Positions 17,124-26,259 of a stretch of DNA of 64,000 bases are shown one piece after another. The stretch comes from Bacillota bacterium. Its GTDB lineage: Bacteria > Bacillota > Clostridia > Lachnospirales > Lachnospiraceae. The translations under genes were made by a program, and so were the position numbers. Below the pieces are notes generated by a model. The model made no database searches. It had not been told where the DNA came from and saw only the letters and a program-made list of their open reading frames with translations. The stretch lies in contig JAEZZQ010000016.1 of NCBI GenBank assembly GCA_023442465.1, forward strand, positions 248,001 through 312,000. Reading direction: 5' to 3'. The number at the start of each line of letters is the position of its first letter. Position 1 is the stretch's first letter.

Positions 17124-18005
17124 ATGCAGGTCACAGAAATCATTACAGACGATACCTTACGGGAAACGAGAACTCATGGAAGCGCAGATTTTCAATTCGA
17201 ATATTACTTTGACGATATTAAGAAATTCAACAAGCAATATGTGGAATGGCACTGGCACAACGAAATTGAGATATTTTTTGTAGATCAGGGCCCTATCGAC
17301 TGCCTGATTGGAAATGAACGTATCCGTATTCATGCCGGTGACGGTATGTTTATTAACAGCGGAGTCATCCATCGTTTCGAATCACCCGCCACCGGACACA
17401 TGCCTAATATTTTGTTCAACCCCGAGTTCATCGCTCCCGGTTCATCGCTCATATATAAAAAATATGTGTATCCTGTCATATCCTCCAACTGTTCTTACGT
17501 CCTATTAAAGTCCGATGTTGCATGGCAGGCGGATATTTTGAATGCACTGCGCCGTATTTATGAAGAAGCACAGGCAAGTGCACTGATGAGGGAGCTGACC
17601 TTACAGACACTGATCTGTTCCATGTGGTCCGGATTATTTGTGCAGATACAAAGCTCTTTGTCCCAGAAAAGCTCAGAAGGAAATATTTTCATACAGCCTC
17701 GTTTACAAATAATGCTGCAATTCATATCCGAAGAATATTCCAGAAAGATATCTCTCGAAGATATTGCCGCTTCTGCTAATATAAGCAAAAGCGAGGCACT
17801 TCGCTGTTTCCATTTCGGCGTACAGACGACTCCCGTCAATTACTTGATCGAATACCGCTTAAATCGGGCGAGAGAAGCGCTGTCAACGACTAAGAGCACG
17901 GTTACTGCCGTCGCTTTGAGCACCGGCTTCGATAATGTAGGATATTTCTGCAGAATCTTTAAAAAGACCTACGGAATTTCCCCAAAAGCTTTCCAAAAGC
18001 AATAA
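17124..18005 (+). CDS. AraC-family transcriptional regulator
   Basis: 293 aa. N-terminal cupin effector domain (EWHWHNEIEIFFV, then HAGDGMFINSGVIHRF, with metal- or sugar-binding-type His residues) followed by two C-terminal helix-turn-helix motifs (ISLEDIAASANISKSEALRCF and VTAVALSTGFDNVGYFCRIFKK). The frame is open further upstream, but GGGAG 9 nt before the ATG at 17124 decides the start. It is divergent from an MFS gene, a common pairing for a sugar-responsive activator and its transporter. Confidence 0.93.
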   Translation: MQVTEIITDDTLRETRTHGSADFQFEYYFDDIKKFNKQYVEWHWHNEIEIFFVDQGPIDCLIGNERIRIHAGDGMFINSGVIHRFESPATGHMPNILFNPEFIAPGSSLIYKKYVYPVISSNCSYVLLKSDVAWQADILNALRRIYEEAQASALMRELTLQTLICSMWSGLFVQIQSSLSQKSSEGNIFIQPRLQIMLQFISEEYSRKISLEDIAASANISKSEALRCFHFGVQTTPVNYLIEYRLNRAREALSTTKSTVTAVALSTGFDNVGYFCRIFKKTYGISPKAFQKQ

Positions 18006-18040
18006 GCGGCTGCGGGTCCGGATCGTTATGGTGCTTTAAA

Positions 18041-19099
18041 TTATATGATAGAATACCTGTTCCTGCCCTCCGACTTCGATTTATACAGTCCTTTATCCAC
18101 TCTTTTGAACACCTTGCTCATAGTATCTGTTTCCTGCATCTTGGTTATTCCTATGCTTACCGTTACTTCCTTATCATTGCCCAGCCTTATTCTCTTCAAT
18201 ATTTTATTCAGCTTATCGATCGTACTGAGCACACCTTCCTCAGAACCATAATAAATGATAGAAAATTCATCTCCTCCCCACCTGGAGAGCAGAGATTCTT
18301 TATTCAGCAGCGGATTTAATCCCTTGGCAATCTCGCTTAACACCCTATCCCCCGTGCTGTGCCCGTAACTGTCATTTATTTCCTTGAACAAGTCCACATC
18401 GAACAGCACGATATAGATTTCTTTTGAGAAATGCTCCCTGGTATCTATAATCCCTTCCAGCTTTATATCGAAAATACGCCTATTGCTAATATTGGTAAGA
18501 ACATCCTTGCTCGCCAGATACTCCAGTTTCTCATTCGCTTCCCGAAGCTGTATACTATACTCATTCAGCTTCTCCCTCTCCCTAATATATGTATCGGAAT
18601 ATAGGGTAAGGATCAGAAAGCCTCCAACCAAAGTTATCGGAATCTGTATGAGCCTATCCTTAAACAGCATATCATAATCGTAAATCTTCAATATCTCAGG
18701 GAACCGATACTCAATATAAAATAAAGCCGCTACCGTCAGTCCCAAAATAACCAAGAGTATCTTTCTAATCCTATTCTCATAAAGCAGAATAATCCCTATC
18801 ATAATCAGGAACAAATACGCAGTAGCACTGCTGTTTCCTCTCCCGCCGTTCAGCCATCCAATAGGCAGAATTACCAGAATAATATTCAGACTGAGAAATA
18901 ATTGCAAATAATACTCATAAGCACTCTTACTCCCTAAAATAGACAAAGCCGAAACAAGCAGCAAATAAAACCATTTATAATTAGCGCTCATCGGATATTT
19001 CGTTATCACATTCCCAACCACACACATGATTGAAAGAAAAAACGTCATTATACTAATATAATAGAAAGCCCTGTTTCTAATGTCTGTACTTCGCTCCAT
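18041..19099 (-). CDS. membrane-bound diguanylate cyclase (GGDEF)
   Basis: 352 aa. Five or six membrane helices fill residues 10-170, followed by a short coiled coil (REREKLNEYSIQLREANEKLEYL) and a GGDEF domain. The signature RWGGDEF (residues 273-279) and the preceding LTNISNRR and DVDLFKEINDSYGH metal/nucleotide segments are intact, so it should make c-di-GMP. The allosteric I-site RxxD was not seen. GGGGGA lies upstream of the ATG. The membrane part resembles no sensor family I know, so the input is unknown. It is convergent with the AraC gene. Confidence 0.93.
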   Translation of the reverse strand: MERSTDIRNRAFYYISIMTFFLSIMCVVGNVITKYPMSANYKWFYLLLVSALSILGSKSAYEYYLQLFLSLNIILVILPIGWLNGGRGNSSATAYLFLIMIGIILLYENRIRKILLVILGLTVAALFYIEYRFPEILKIYDYDMLFKDRLIQIPITLVGGFLILTLYSDTYIREREKLNEYSIQLREANEKLEYLASKDVLTNISNRRIFDIKLEGIIDTREHFSKEIYIVLFDVDLFKEINDSYGHSTGDRVLSEIAKGLNPLLNKESLLSRWGGDEFSIIYYGSEEGVLSTIDKLNKILKRIRLGNDKEVTVSIGITKMQETDTMSKVFKRVDKGLYKSKSEGRNRYSII

Positions 19100-19213
19100 C
19101 CAATCCCCCTATTCCATTACGTACATTGAATAATTCTCCATAATCTTTTGTAATCCTCTGGCAGAATCCCAAACTGCCGAAGAAAGTTTCTCAAAGCCTA
19201 ATGACTCCCCATT

Positions 19214-19939
19214 TCAAGAGACTCTGTACTTCTCCTTCAGAAAACCGGCCTCCGCATAAGGAATCACAAAATTCAAAATCCCCGCCGCATAAGGCGAAAT
19301 AATATACTCATTCCCAATAATATGAAAACCGTCTTCTCCCAGATACCAGGTATCCTCCGTTAACAAATCTCTAACACTGCTTTCATATCCTTCAAAAAAC
19401 ATACCCGAATATTTCTCCTGTTTCGTCTGCTGCAGGATAGCGTTCACGATTTCTTTAACCGCCGTCTTTTCATCCGTAGTTACATCCGCAAGCGTCAGCC
19501 GTTTTCCCGTCTTAGGATCGAAGTTCAGCGCTGCCTCCAGCGTATTGGGATGAGCTCCTCCCATATAGGATGAGGCATTCACCAGGAAGCTGATAACCGT
19601 TTCATCGGCCCTGTTTAAAGAAAAGGCCGTTTCCATATCATAACCGTACCAGTTGTCCTTGCCTCTCGTTATATAATCTTCCTCTGCCCATTTCTTTGCA
19701 TCTTCTACGGACATTCCATGCAAATTAAAGGTTCTGATATACTCGTTGATCGCCTGTGAAGCCTCTTTGTTTCCGGCAATATCCACCGTAGGTACAGTCT
19801 CCCTGATCGTAAGGAGCAGCGTCTTATCTTTCGCGGTATATTCCTCTGTTTTCTCTTCAAAGGTAATATTTATTGTCTGCTTTCCCGCGTCATTCCCCTC
19901 CTCTGCCTCTTCTTTTCCCTCTCCGGCGTCTTCTTTCAC
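19214..19939 (-). CDS. DUF3298/RsiV-like domain protein lacking a signal or anchor
   Basis: 241 aa. The body (INITFEEKTEEY onwards, with SSYMGGAHPN and FDPKTGKRLTLADV) matches the DUF4163/DUF3298 fold seen in RsiV-type anti-sigma factors and PdaC. Those proteins are normally extracytoplasmic, but here the frame starts at a GTG with an acidic Gly/Glu-rich stretch, and an in-frame TAA lies six codons upstream. Either an N-terminal anchor has been lost or the protein works inside the cell. The start is 9 bp after the GDPD stop, with AGGGA before it, so the two are coupled. Confidence 0.75.
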   Translation of the reverse strand: MKEDAGEGKEEAEEGNDAGKQTINITFEEKTEEYTAKDKTLLLTIRETVPTVDIAGNKEASQAINEYIRTFNLHGMSVEDAKKWAEEDYITRGKDNWYGYDMETAFSLNRADETVISFLVNASSYMGGAHPNTLEAALNFDPKTGKRLTLADVTTDEKTAVKEIVNAILQQTKQEKYSGMFFEGYESSVRDLLTEDTWYLGEDGFHIIGNEYIISPYAAGILNFVIPYAEAGFLKEKYRVS

Positions 19940-19947
19940 GTCTTCCC

Positions 19948-20763
19948 TTATTTTTTAGGAACAAAGCTGTCGAAAATAAATAAATCAAAGTCTTTTCTTC
20001 TCATATCGAGCTGCTCCTGTGTCTTTATCGTCCATGCCACCGCAAGATTCCTGTACAGTCGTCTGCATATCTTTCTTGATGGCATTCTATGGTATTTATG
20101 ATTATATGCTATAAAATCCGGTTTCGTTACACAGTTTAGCAGTAAATGCTCCAAAGAAAAGTACAACGGCCCCTTCAGCCCCTCCTCCTTCTTAAACACA
20201 TCCGAAAGCTGTCCCCGCATAACCTCCTTACGGTGCTTCCTATACCAGATAAGCCCAAGAGGGTTAAAGGATTCTATACAATAGGCCCCTTTATATTCCT
20301 TCAATAGTGCGTCCGCCAGCTCGCAGACAGAAATATCCGTCCATTCAATTTTAAGTTCCACGATCAAAGGAACTTTTCCGTCCGCCAGCTTCAGAAAATC
20401 TTCAAATCTCGGTATCTTCTCCTCAGAACGATAAAGATGAAACTGCAAAAGTTCTTCATACGTATAGTCCGAAACCTTCCCTTCCGCACCGCATACTCTC
20501 TTAAGAGTGAAATCATGAAATACGACGGGTATTCTGTCCTTGGTAAGCTGCACGTCAAGTTCTACCCCAAAACCTCCGTCTATCGCCTTTTTTAATGCCT
20601 TTAATGAATTTTCAGGAGCATCTCCTTCATTATCATGCAGCCCTCTATGCGCGTATAAGACCCCCATAAAAGGAGTCTTATCAGGCCTGTTCACCATGCG
20701 GGGCATAATAGCCAATAAATATAGTACTGCTAAAATTATTATAATGCTGATTATCACTGTCAT
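19948..20763 (-). CDS. glycerophosphodiester phosphodiesterase, membrane-anchored
   Basis: 271 aa. One N-terminal membrane helix (residues 2-22) precedes a GDPD TIM barrel with the expected catalytic blocks: YAHRGLHD, APENS, GVELDVQLTKD and VVFHD. It hydrolyses glycerophosphodiesters to glycerol-3-phosphate and an alcohol, as in lipid or teichoic acid turnover. The barrel could face inside or outside. It is 28 bp downstream of an MFS gene and is followed by the DUF3298 gene. Confidence 0.92.
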   Translation of the reverse strand: MTVIISIIIILAVLYLLAIMPRMVNRPDKTPFMGVLYAHRGLHDNEGDAPENSLKALKKAIDGGFGVELDVQLTKDRIPVVFHDFTLKRVCGAEGKVSDYTYEELLQFHLYRSEEKIPRFEDFLKLADGKVPLIVELKIEWTDISVCELADALLKEYKGAYCIESFNPLGLIWYRKHRKEVMRGQLSDVFKKEEGLKGPLYFSLEHLLLNCVTKPDFIAYNHKYHRMPSRKICRRLYRNLAVAWTIKTQEQLDMRRKDFDLFIFDSFVPKK

Positions 20764-20790
20764 TTCTCTGTCCTTCGTATCATTTAAAAT

Positions 20791-22101
20791 TTAATCATCT
20801 AAATCGAAGTTCTCCAATGCCGCCTTCTTTTTCTCCGGCTTGGAATCTCCATGGCGCACCTGCGTCATCGTAAGAAAGGCCGCCGCAGAAAATAGAAACG
20901 CATATGGAAACAGCGTCCTGTAAGATATGCGTTCCAATAAGAAGCCCGACAGAATCGGAGTAAATATTTGCGCAGCCATGGAAAAGGTATAGTAGGTTCC
21001 CGTGAACTTGCCGATGTCGCTCCCCTTGCTCATCTCAACGATCATAGGATAGGAATTCACATTAATGGCCGCCCAGCCTATACCGATAAGGGCAAATGCT
21101 ATATTGATTGCCGAATGATAGGAGCCCGCAAATATCGCAGCGAAATAGCAGGCGCTCATCAGAACGATGCCCCCCATTATCGTCTTTTTACGTCCTATCC
21201 TGCTTGCAATGCTGCCGATGGGAATGTAGCTGAGTATGGCCGCCACCGTCGCTACCATCAGACAGTCCGCAAAGCCTCCTCCTTCCATGTTCCACACCAC
21301 TCCCGTGTATCTGGAAAACGCAGTAGTCACCGCATTATAGGCCGCAAACCATAGAAAAATCGAAGCCAGCAGAAAAATCATGCTTCGCTTGACGTCCCCC
21401 GGCATAGCTTCCTTCACAACGTCCTCTTCGGACTCCTTCACTGCCGCATCGATAATCTCTCCGCTTTCGTCCTCATAAGCCTTTACCTCCGCCTCCACCA
21501 AAGCCGCAACCTTCTTCTCCCTAACGGTGAAGAACAGTACGGCGACTGCGGCGAGCATCAGTCCGCCTACGCTGGCAAACAGAGGGAAATAATCCGGGCG
21601 TTTGCCGGGACCTACCAGAAACTTTATCATAAGCAGCGCATAGACACCTCCTACAGCACCCATCAGATTGATGATCGCATTCGCCTTGCTCCGCAAACGG
21701 TTCGGTGTCAAATCCGGCATGAGCGCTACCGCGGGAGAACGATATAAGCCCATGGAAAGCAGCAGCGCAAACATGATCACAAGAAATAAAATCAGGTTTT
21801 CTTCATTATCCGCCGCAGGAAGTACCATGAGAAAGGTTACCGCCAGCAAGGTTCCGCCCACGATAAACGGCATCCTTTTTCCTATTCTCGTATCCGCCTT
21901 GTCGGAAAGCAGTCCGAACAGCGGCAGTAAAAAGATGGCCAGTACGTTATCCATAGCCATCAGTGTGCCCGTCAATGTCTCACCCAGATGAAATGTGTTC
22001 TGGAGCATCAGCGGAATAATGCTGTCGTATATCTGCCAGAATCCGGATATGGACAGAAACGCCAGTCCGATCAGAACCGTTCTCCTATAATTTAATTTCA
22101 T
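20791..22101 (-). CDS. MFS transporter (SLC45/GPH-like sugar carrier)
   Basis: 436 aa with 12 predicted helices. The conserved loop LLSDKADTRIGKRMPFIVGG between helices 2 and 3 is characteristic of the GPH/SLC45 cation-sugar symporter-like group. A charged cytoplasmic loop (about residues 195-235, rich in Glu) separates the halves. GGGAGG lies 12 nt upstream of the ATG. It heads a probable operon with GDPD and the DUF3298 gene; whether it carries a sugar or a lipid-derived alcohol is not known. Confidence 0.85.
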   Translation of the reverse strand: MKLNYRRTVLIGLAFLSISGFWQIYDSIIPLMLQNTFHLGETLTGTLMAMDNVLAIFLLPLFGLLSDKADTRIGKRMPFIVGGTLLAVTFLMVLPAADNEENLILFLVIMFALLLSMGLYRSPAVALMPDLTPNRLRSKANAIINLMGAVGGVYALLMIKFLVGPGKRPDYFPLFASVGGLMLAAVAVLFFTVREKKVAALVEAEVKAYEDESGEIIDAAVKESEEDVVKEAMPGDVKRSMIFLLASIFLWFAAYNAVTTAFSRYTGVVWNMEGGGFADCLMVATVAAILSYIPIGSIASRIGRKKTIMGGIVLMSACYFAAIFAGSYHSAINIAFALIGIGWAAINVNSYPMIVEMSKGSDIGKFTGTYYTFSMAAQIFTPILSGFLLERISYRTLFPYAFLFSAAAFLTMTQVRHGDSKPEKKKAALENFDLDD

Positions 22102-22308
22102 AATGTGAAATTCCTCCCTCTTCCTATGCCTTTCTACATGCTATTCCTATCATAACATGCAGTTATCCATAAATCCATGTCAAATTTATGTGAAATACGC
22201 CGGAAATATACCGCAGTCCTAAGAAACCCTTGCAAAATCTTCGATTTTCTGTAAAATAAGAAAGGATGAGATAATTGACAAAATTAATTTTCAGAAAGGC
22301 ATATAACA

Positions 22309-23946
22309 ATGATTAGTGCAAACAATGTAACGTTACGTATTGGAAAAAAAGCGTTATTTGAAGACGTTAATATTAAGTTTACCGAAGGAAACTGCTACGG
22401 ACTGATCGGAGCCAACGGCTCCGGCAAATCCACTTTCCTCAAAATATTATCCGGCAAGCTGGACACTACTAACGGAGATATCGCCATTACTCCAGGCCAA
22501 AGATTGTCGGTGCTGGAGCAGGACCATTTTAAATATGACGAATATACCGTTATCGATGTGGTTATCATGGGCAACGAGCGTCTCTATCAGATCATGAAGG
22601 AAAAGGACGCCATTTATGCAAAAGAAGATTTTTCCGATGAAGACGGTATCCGTGCCAGCGAGCTGGAAGCGGAATTCGCCGAGATGGACGGCTGGGAGGC
22701 TGAATCAAGTGCCGCTATGCTCTTAAACGGTCTCGGTATCGATACGAGCCTTCACTACTCCGTTATGGGAAGCCTGAACGGAAATGAAAAGGTAAAGATC
22801 CTTCTTGCAAAAGCTCTGTTCGGCAGTCCGGACATCCTTCTTCTCGACGAGCCTACCAACCATTTGGATCTGGATGCTATCGCATGGTTAGAGGACTTCC
22901 TGATCGACTTTGAAAATACGGTTATCGTCGTATCTCATGACCGCTATTTCCTGAATAAGGTATGCACACATACTGCGGATATCGACTACGGCAAGATTCA
23001 GCTCTATGCCGGGAACTACGATTTCTGGTACGAATCCAGCCAGCTCCTCGTCAAACAGATGAAGGAAGCTAATAAGAAAAAAGAGGAGAAAATCAAAGAG
23101 CTTCAGGACTTTATCTCCCGTTTCTCCGCAAACGCTTCGAAATCCAAACAGGCTACCAGCAGAAAGCGCGCCCTGGAAAAAATTGAGCTGGATGACATCA
23201 AGCCCTCCAGCAGAAAATATCCTTATGTGGACTTCCGCCCCGATCGTGAAATCGGCAATGAAGTACTGACGGTGGAGGGACTTTCCAAGACCATCGACGG
23301 AGAAAAAGTACTCGACAATATTTCCTTTATCGTAGGACATAACGATAAAATCGCATTTGTGGGCAGCAATGAGCTTGCGAAGACGACGCTGTTCCAGATT
23401 CTTACCGGCGAACTGGAGCCGGATGAGGGTTCTTACCGCTGGGGCGTTACCACCTCTCAGGCATACTTTCCCAAGGACAGCACGAAGGAATTCGACAACG
23501 ATTACACCATTGTAGACTGGCTGACCGGCTACTCTCCTGTAAAAGATGTAACCTATGTGCGCGGCTTTTTAGGCCGTATGCTCTTTGCCGGAGACGATGG
23601 CGTAAAGAAGGTGAAGATTCTTTCCGGAGGTGAAAAGGTAAGGTGTCTTCTCTCAAAAATGATGATCAGCGGAGCCAATTGCCTCATCTTAGATGAGCCT
23701 ACCAACCATTTGGACATGGAGTCCATCACCGCGCTCAACAACGGACTTATTAAATTCCCGGGTGTGGAATTATTCGCCTGCCACGACCACCAATTCGTAC
23801 AGACTACGGCTAACCGCATTATGGAAATCCTTCCGGGCGGACAGCTCATCGACAAAATCACTACCTACGACGAATATCTTGCCAGCGATGAAATGGCGAG
23901 AAAGCGTACCGTATATACGAATAAAAACGAAGAGGACGATAATTAA
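22309..23946 (+). CDS. ABC-F ATPase, YbiT/YkpA type
   Basis: 545 aa with two ATPase domains and no membrane segments, so a translation-associated ABC-F protein. Domain 1 has Walker A GANGSGKST (about 38-46), an atypical signature LNGNEK, and Walker B LLLDEPTNHLD. The inter-domain linker is rich in Lys. Domain 2 has a variant Walker A, GSNELAKTT, in place of GxNGxGKT, but a normal LSGGEKVR signature and LILDEPTNHLD. As I recall, the NELAK form is common in clostridial YbiT-type proteins, so it need not mean loss of function. Tandem hairpins follow the gene. Confidence 0.92.
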   Translation: MISANNVTLRIGKKALFEDVNIKFTEGNCYGLIGANGSGKSTFLKILSGKLDTTNGDIAITPGQRLSVLEQDHFKYDEYTVIDVVIMGNERLYQIMKEKDAIYAKEDFSDEDGIRASELEAEFAEMDGWEAESSAAMLLNGLGIDTSLHYSVMGSLNGNEKVKILLAKALFGSPDILLLDEPTNHLDLDAIAWLEDFLIDFENTVIVVSHDRYFLNKVCTHTADIDYGKIQLYAGNYDFWYESSQLLVKQMKEANKKKEEKIKELQDFISRFSANASKSKQATSRKRALEKIELDDIKPSSRKYPYVDFRPDREIGNEVLTVEGLSKTIDGEKVLDNISFIVGHNDKIAFVGSNELAKTTLFQILTGELEPDEGSYRWGVTTSQAYFPKDSTKEFDNDYTIVDWLTGYSPVKDVTYVRGFLGRMLFAGDDGVKKVKILSGGEKVRCLLSKMMISGANCLILDEPTNHLDMESITALNNGLIKFPGVELFACHDHQFVQTTANRIMEILPGGQLIDKITTYDEYLASDEMARKRTVYTNKNEEDDN

Positions 23947-23948
23947 AG

Positions 23949-24020
23949 CCGAATATACATTCGGCTGCCGAATGTATATTCGGTTTGGAAAAGGGGCTGG
24001 AAATTCAGCTCCTTTGTTTT
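23949..24020 (+). terminator. two tandem hairpins after the ABC-F gene
   Basis: The first is a perfect 16-bp stem (23949-23964 with 23968-23983) with a 3-nt loop but no T-tract. The second (23990-23999 with 24006-24015) is followed by GTTTT and fits an intrinsic terminator. Confidence 0.8.
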
Positions 24021-24085
24021 GACATAAGAGCAATTCGCGAAGCGGTTTCCCTTTGTTTGCCCTCATAACTATAAGGAGATTTTTC

Positions 24086-25786
24086 ATGAATATCGTAGAT
24101 TTACACGTACATTCCAATAAATCCGACGGGAGCTTCTCTCCCGCCGAGCTCGTACATCTCGCTGTCAAAAAAGGCCTGTCTGCCTTTGCCCTGACTGACC
24201 ACGATACTACGGACGGCCTCGCAGAAGCGATGGCGGAAGCAAAAAAACTGCCAAAAGAAAACCCTTTGGAGGTTATTCCCGGTATCGAGCTGTCCACCGA
24301 ATACGAAGGAAAGGATATTCACATTCTGGGACTGTATATCGATTATGAATCCCCATTTTTCAAAGAACAAATCAAATCCTTCATAGATTCACGCCTTACC
24401 CGCAACGAAAAAATGTGTGAAAACCTTAATAGCGCAGGCATCGATATTTCCTACGAAAAGCTGCTGGAGGCTTTTCCCGGTTCAGTCATTACCAGAGGAC
24501 ATTATGCAAAATATTTATTGGAGCACGGTTATGTAAAAAGCATGAACGAGGCCTTTGACCGTTATGTAGGTGACCGTACCAAATATTTTGTCCCCAGAGA
24601 AAAAATCACACCGAAGCAGGCCGTACAATTTATTTTACAAGCAAACGGCATCCCCATTCTGGCCCACCCCATCCTTTACCACATGAGTGACACAAGACTG
24701 GACACTTTGACCCGCAAGTTAAAAGCAGCAGGACTCATGGGCATTGAAGCCGTTTACAGCACCTATAGCCATTCTGAGGAATGGAAGATGCGAAAGCTAG
24801 CCGACAAGTACGATTTATGCATCAGCGGCGGCTCCGACTTCCACGGCTCCACCAAACCTTCCCTGGAGCTGGCTACGGGATACGGAAAGCTGGTGATTCC
24901 TGAGGAGATATTGATTAATCTAAAGAAGAAAAAAGGATTGGAGCACAATTTGACTCATCATATGGACAATAATAAACCAAAGATATTTTTTACCGATTTA
25001 GACGGTACCTTACTGACAAAAGAGAAAAAAATAACTCCTGCCACTCTGGAAGCGCTAAAAAAATGGACTGCCGCAGGCAACAAGCTGGCACTTTCCTCCG
25101 GCAGGGCAATCGACAGCATAAAAGAGGTAAAAGAATCCCTCGGCCTGGACTTTTCCGGGATGTATCTCATCGGATATAACGGGGGTGAAATCTACGATTG
25201 TGAAGCCCAGAGGGTAGTTTCCCGCATCACTCTCTCCATGGAGCAAGTGGCTGCCGTGGCGAAGGCGGCAAAGGAACAGGGCATCCACTGCCAGACCTAT
25301 ACCGATACCCATATTATCAGTCCGGCGGACAACGACGAACTGCATGTATATCAAAGAGCCATTCACAGCCCCGTTATTATCAGCGAGGATATTATGAAGC
25401 CCCTGGATAAAGAACCATGCAAATGCCTCGCTATCGAGATCCACGATAAGGAAAAGCTGGAGCGTTTCCGTCAGTCGTTACTCCCTTTCACGGAAGGAGA
25501 GGTGAACCTTCTTTATTCCAACGATAAATACCTGGAGATCTTTCCTGCTTCCTCCGGCAAGGAAACCGCAGTCATAAAGCTATGCGAACTGCTGGATATT
25601 CCCATAGAGAACACCCTCGCCGCAGGAGATGCTTCCAACGATATTTCCATGATTCAGGCTGCAGGCGTAGGCATTGCTATGCAGAATGCGAAGGAAGATG
25701 TGAAAAAAGCAGCCGATATCGTCACGGCCGCCGACAACAACCAGGACGGGCTTGCTCCCATCCTTTTGTCCTATTTGTCTGAATAA
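24086..25786 (+). CDS. PHP phosphoesterase-HAD (Cof-type) hydrolase fusion
   Basis: 566 aa. Residues 1-285 form a PHP domain of the TrpH/YciV type, with DLHVHSNKSDGS, LTDHDT and a late GSDFHG motif that build the metal site. Residues 292-566 form a complete Cof-like HAD phosphatase, with nucleophile block TDLDGTLL, a C2 cap, and the late GDASNDISMI motif. Each half is normally a separate protein. The junction has no sign of frameshift, and an AAGGAG Shine-Dalgarno precedes the ATG at 24086. A nucleotide or sugar-phosphate substrate is likely but unknown. The stop codon lies within the R2 copy that follows. Confidence 0.9.
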   Translation: MNIVDLHVHSNKSDGSFSPAELVHLAVKKGLSAFALTDHDTTDGLAEAMAEAKKLPKENPLEVIPGIELSTEYEGKDIHILGLYIDYESPFFKEQIKSFIDSRLTRNEKMCENLNSAGIDISYEKLLEAFPGSVITRGHYAKYLLEHGYVKSMNEAFDRYVGDRTKYFVPREKITPKQAVQFILQANGIPILAHPILYHMSDTRLDTLTRKLKAAGLMGIEAVYSTYSHSEEWKMRKLADKYDLCISGGSDFHGSTKPSLELATGYGKLVIPEEILINLKKKKGLEHNLTHHMDNNKPKIFFTDLDGTLLTKEKKITPATLEALKKWTAAGNKLALSSGRAIDSIKEVKESLGLDFSGMYLIGYNGGEIYDCEAQRVVSRITLSMEQVAAVAKAAKEQGIHCQTYTDTHIISPADNDELHVYQRAIHSPVIISEDIMKPLDKEPCKCLAIEIHDKEKLERFRQSLLPFTEGEVNLLYSNDKYLEIFPASSGKETAVIKLCELLDIPIENTLAAGDASNDISMIQAAGVGIAMQNAKEDVKKAADIVTAADNNQDGLAPILLSYLSE

Positions 25787-25898
25787 AAGTGTGCTTCGCA
25801 CACTCTCGTGACCAAATACTTCGACAGCACAGCTTTTGTTCCGCGCGCGCAGCTGCGCATCTATTTTTATGTAATAGGAGCATTTTCCTATTACATAA
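25781..25898 (+). repeat. R2 element, full copy a
   Basis: Left module: outer stem GAATAAAAG (25781-25789)/CTTTTGTTC (25833-25841) enclosing a perfect hairpin GTGTGC-TTC-GCACAC (25789-25803). A palindrome GCGCAGCTGCGC follows. Right module: 12-bp hairpin TTATGTAATAGG/CCTATTACATAA (25867-25878 with 25887-25898). It is close in sequence to copy b (62808-62920). The stop of the PHP-HAD gene lies inside the left arm. Confidence 0.8.
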
Positions 25899-25902
25899 AA
25901 AA

Positions 25903-25923
25903 TGGAGGGGTTTTACCCCTCCA
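25903..25923 (-). terminator. terminator of the 87-aa acidic protein gene
   Basis: TGGAGGGG/CCCCTCCA stem (25903-25910 with 25916-25923), followed on the minus strand by TTTTTT. The gene's stop codon lies inside the stem. Confidence 0.85.
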
Positions 25924-26176
25924 CAATCAAATATCTTCCGTCTCCGATATCGAACACTTCCTGCGCGCTTAGGATTTCCTCTTCATCTGCGCCTTCCATA
26001 TCGACACCTTCTTCGTCAAAATATTCCCACACCTCCTGCACGGAATTTACTACTACCGCCATACAGTCCTCCAGAAACGCTTCCGCTTCTTCGGGAGTCT
26101 CCGCTACATTCTCGGGAAATAACTGCTTTTGCCTCTTTAGAAAGCATGCTAATACAGCATCATCATATTCATGCAT
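25913..26176 (-). CDS. small acidic protein of unknown function
   Basis: 87 aa, strongly acidic, with many Glu in EETPEEAEAF and DEEGVDMEGADEEE-like runs. A few hydrophobic strands near the end (VFDIGDGRYLIVEG) suggest a small folded domain. I do not recognise a family. Its own terminator and coding-like codon use support it. The Shine-Dalgarno (AAAGGA) is rather far (12 nt) from the ATG. It stands alone between the PHP-HAD gene and the HAD gene. Confidence 0.7.
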   Translation of the reverse strand: MHEYDDAVLACFLKRQKQLFPENVAETPEEAEAFLEDCMAVVVNSVQEVWEYFDEEGVDMEGADEEEILSAQEVFDIGDGRYLIVEG

Positions 26177-26259
26177 CTAAATAATCATTCCTTTCTTCAC
26201 GGCCTGCAATCTCCTTGTCGCAGGCACAACATATTATTTATTACCATTACTATATACTG

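Noticed and set aside
22309..23946. Variant Walker A (GSNELAKTT) in the second ABC-F domain as a sign of a dead gene
   Set aside because: The rest of the domain is intact and, from memory, this variant is common in clostridial YbiT-type proteins.
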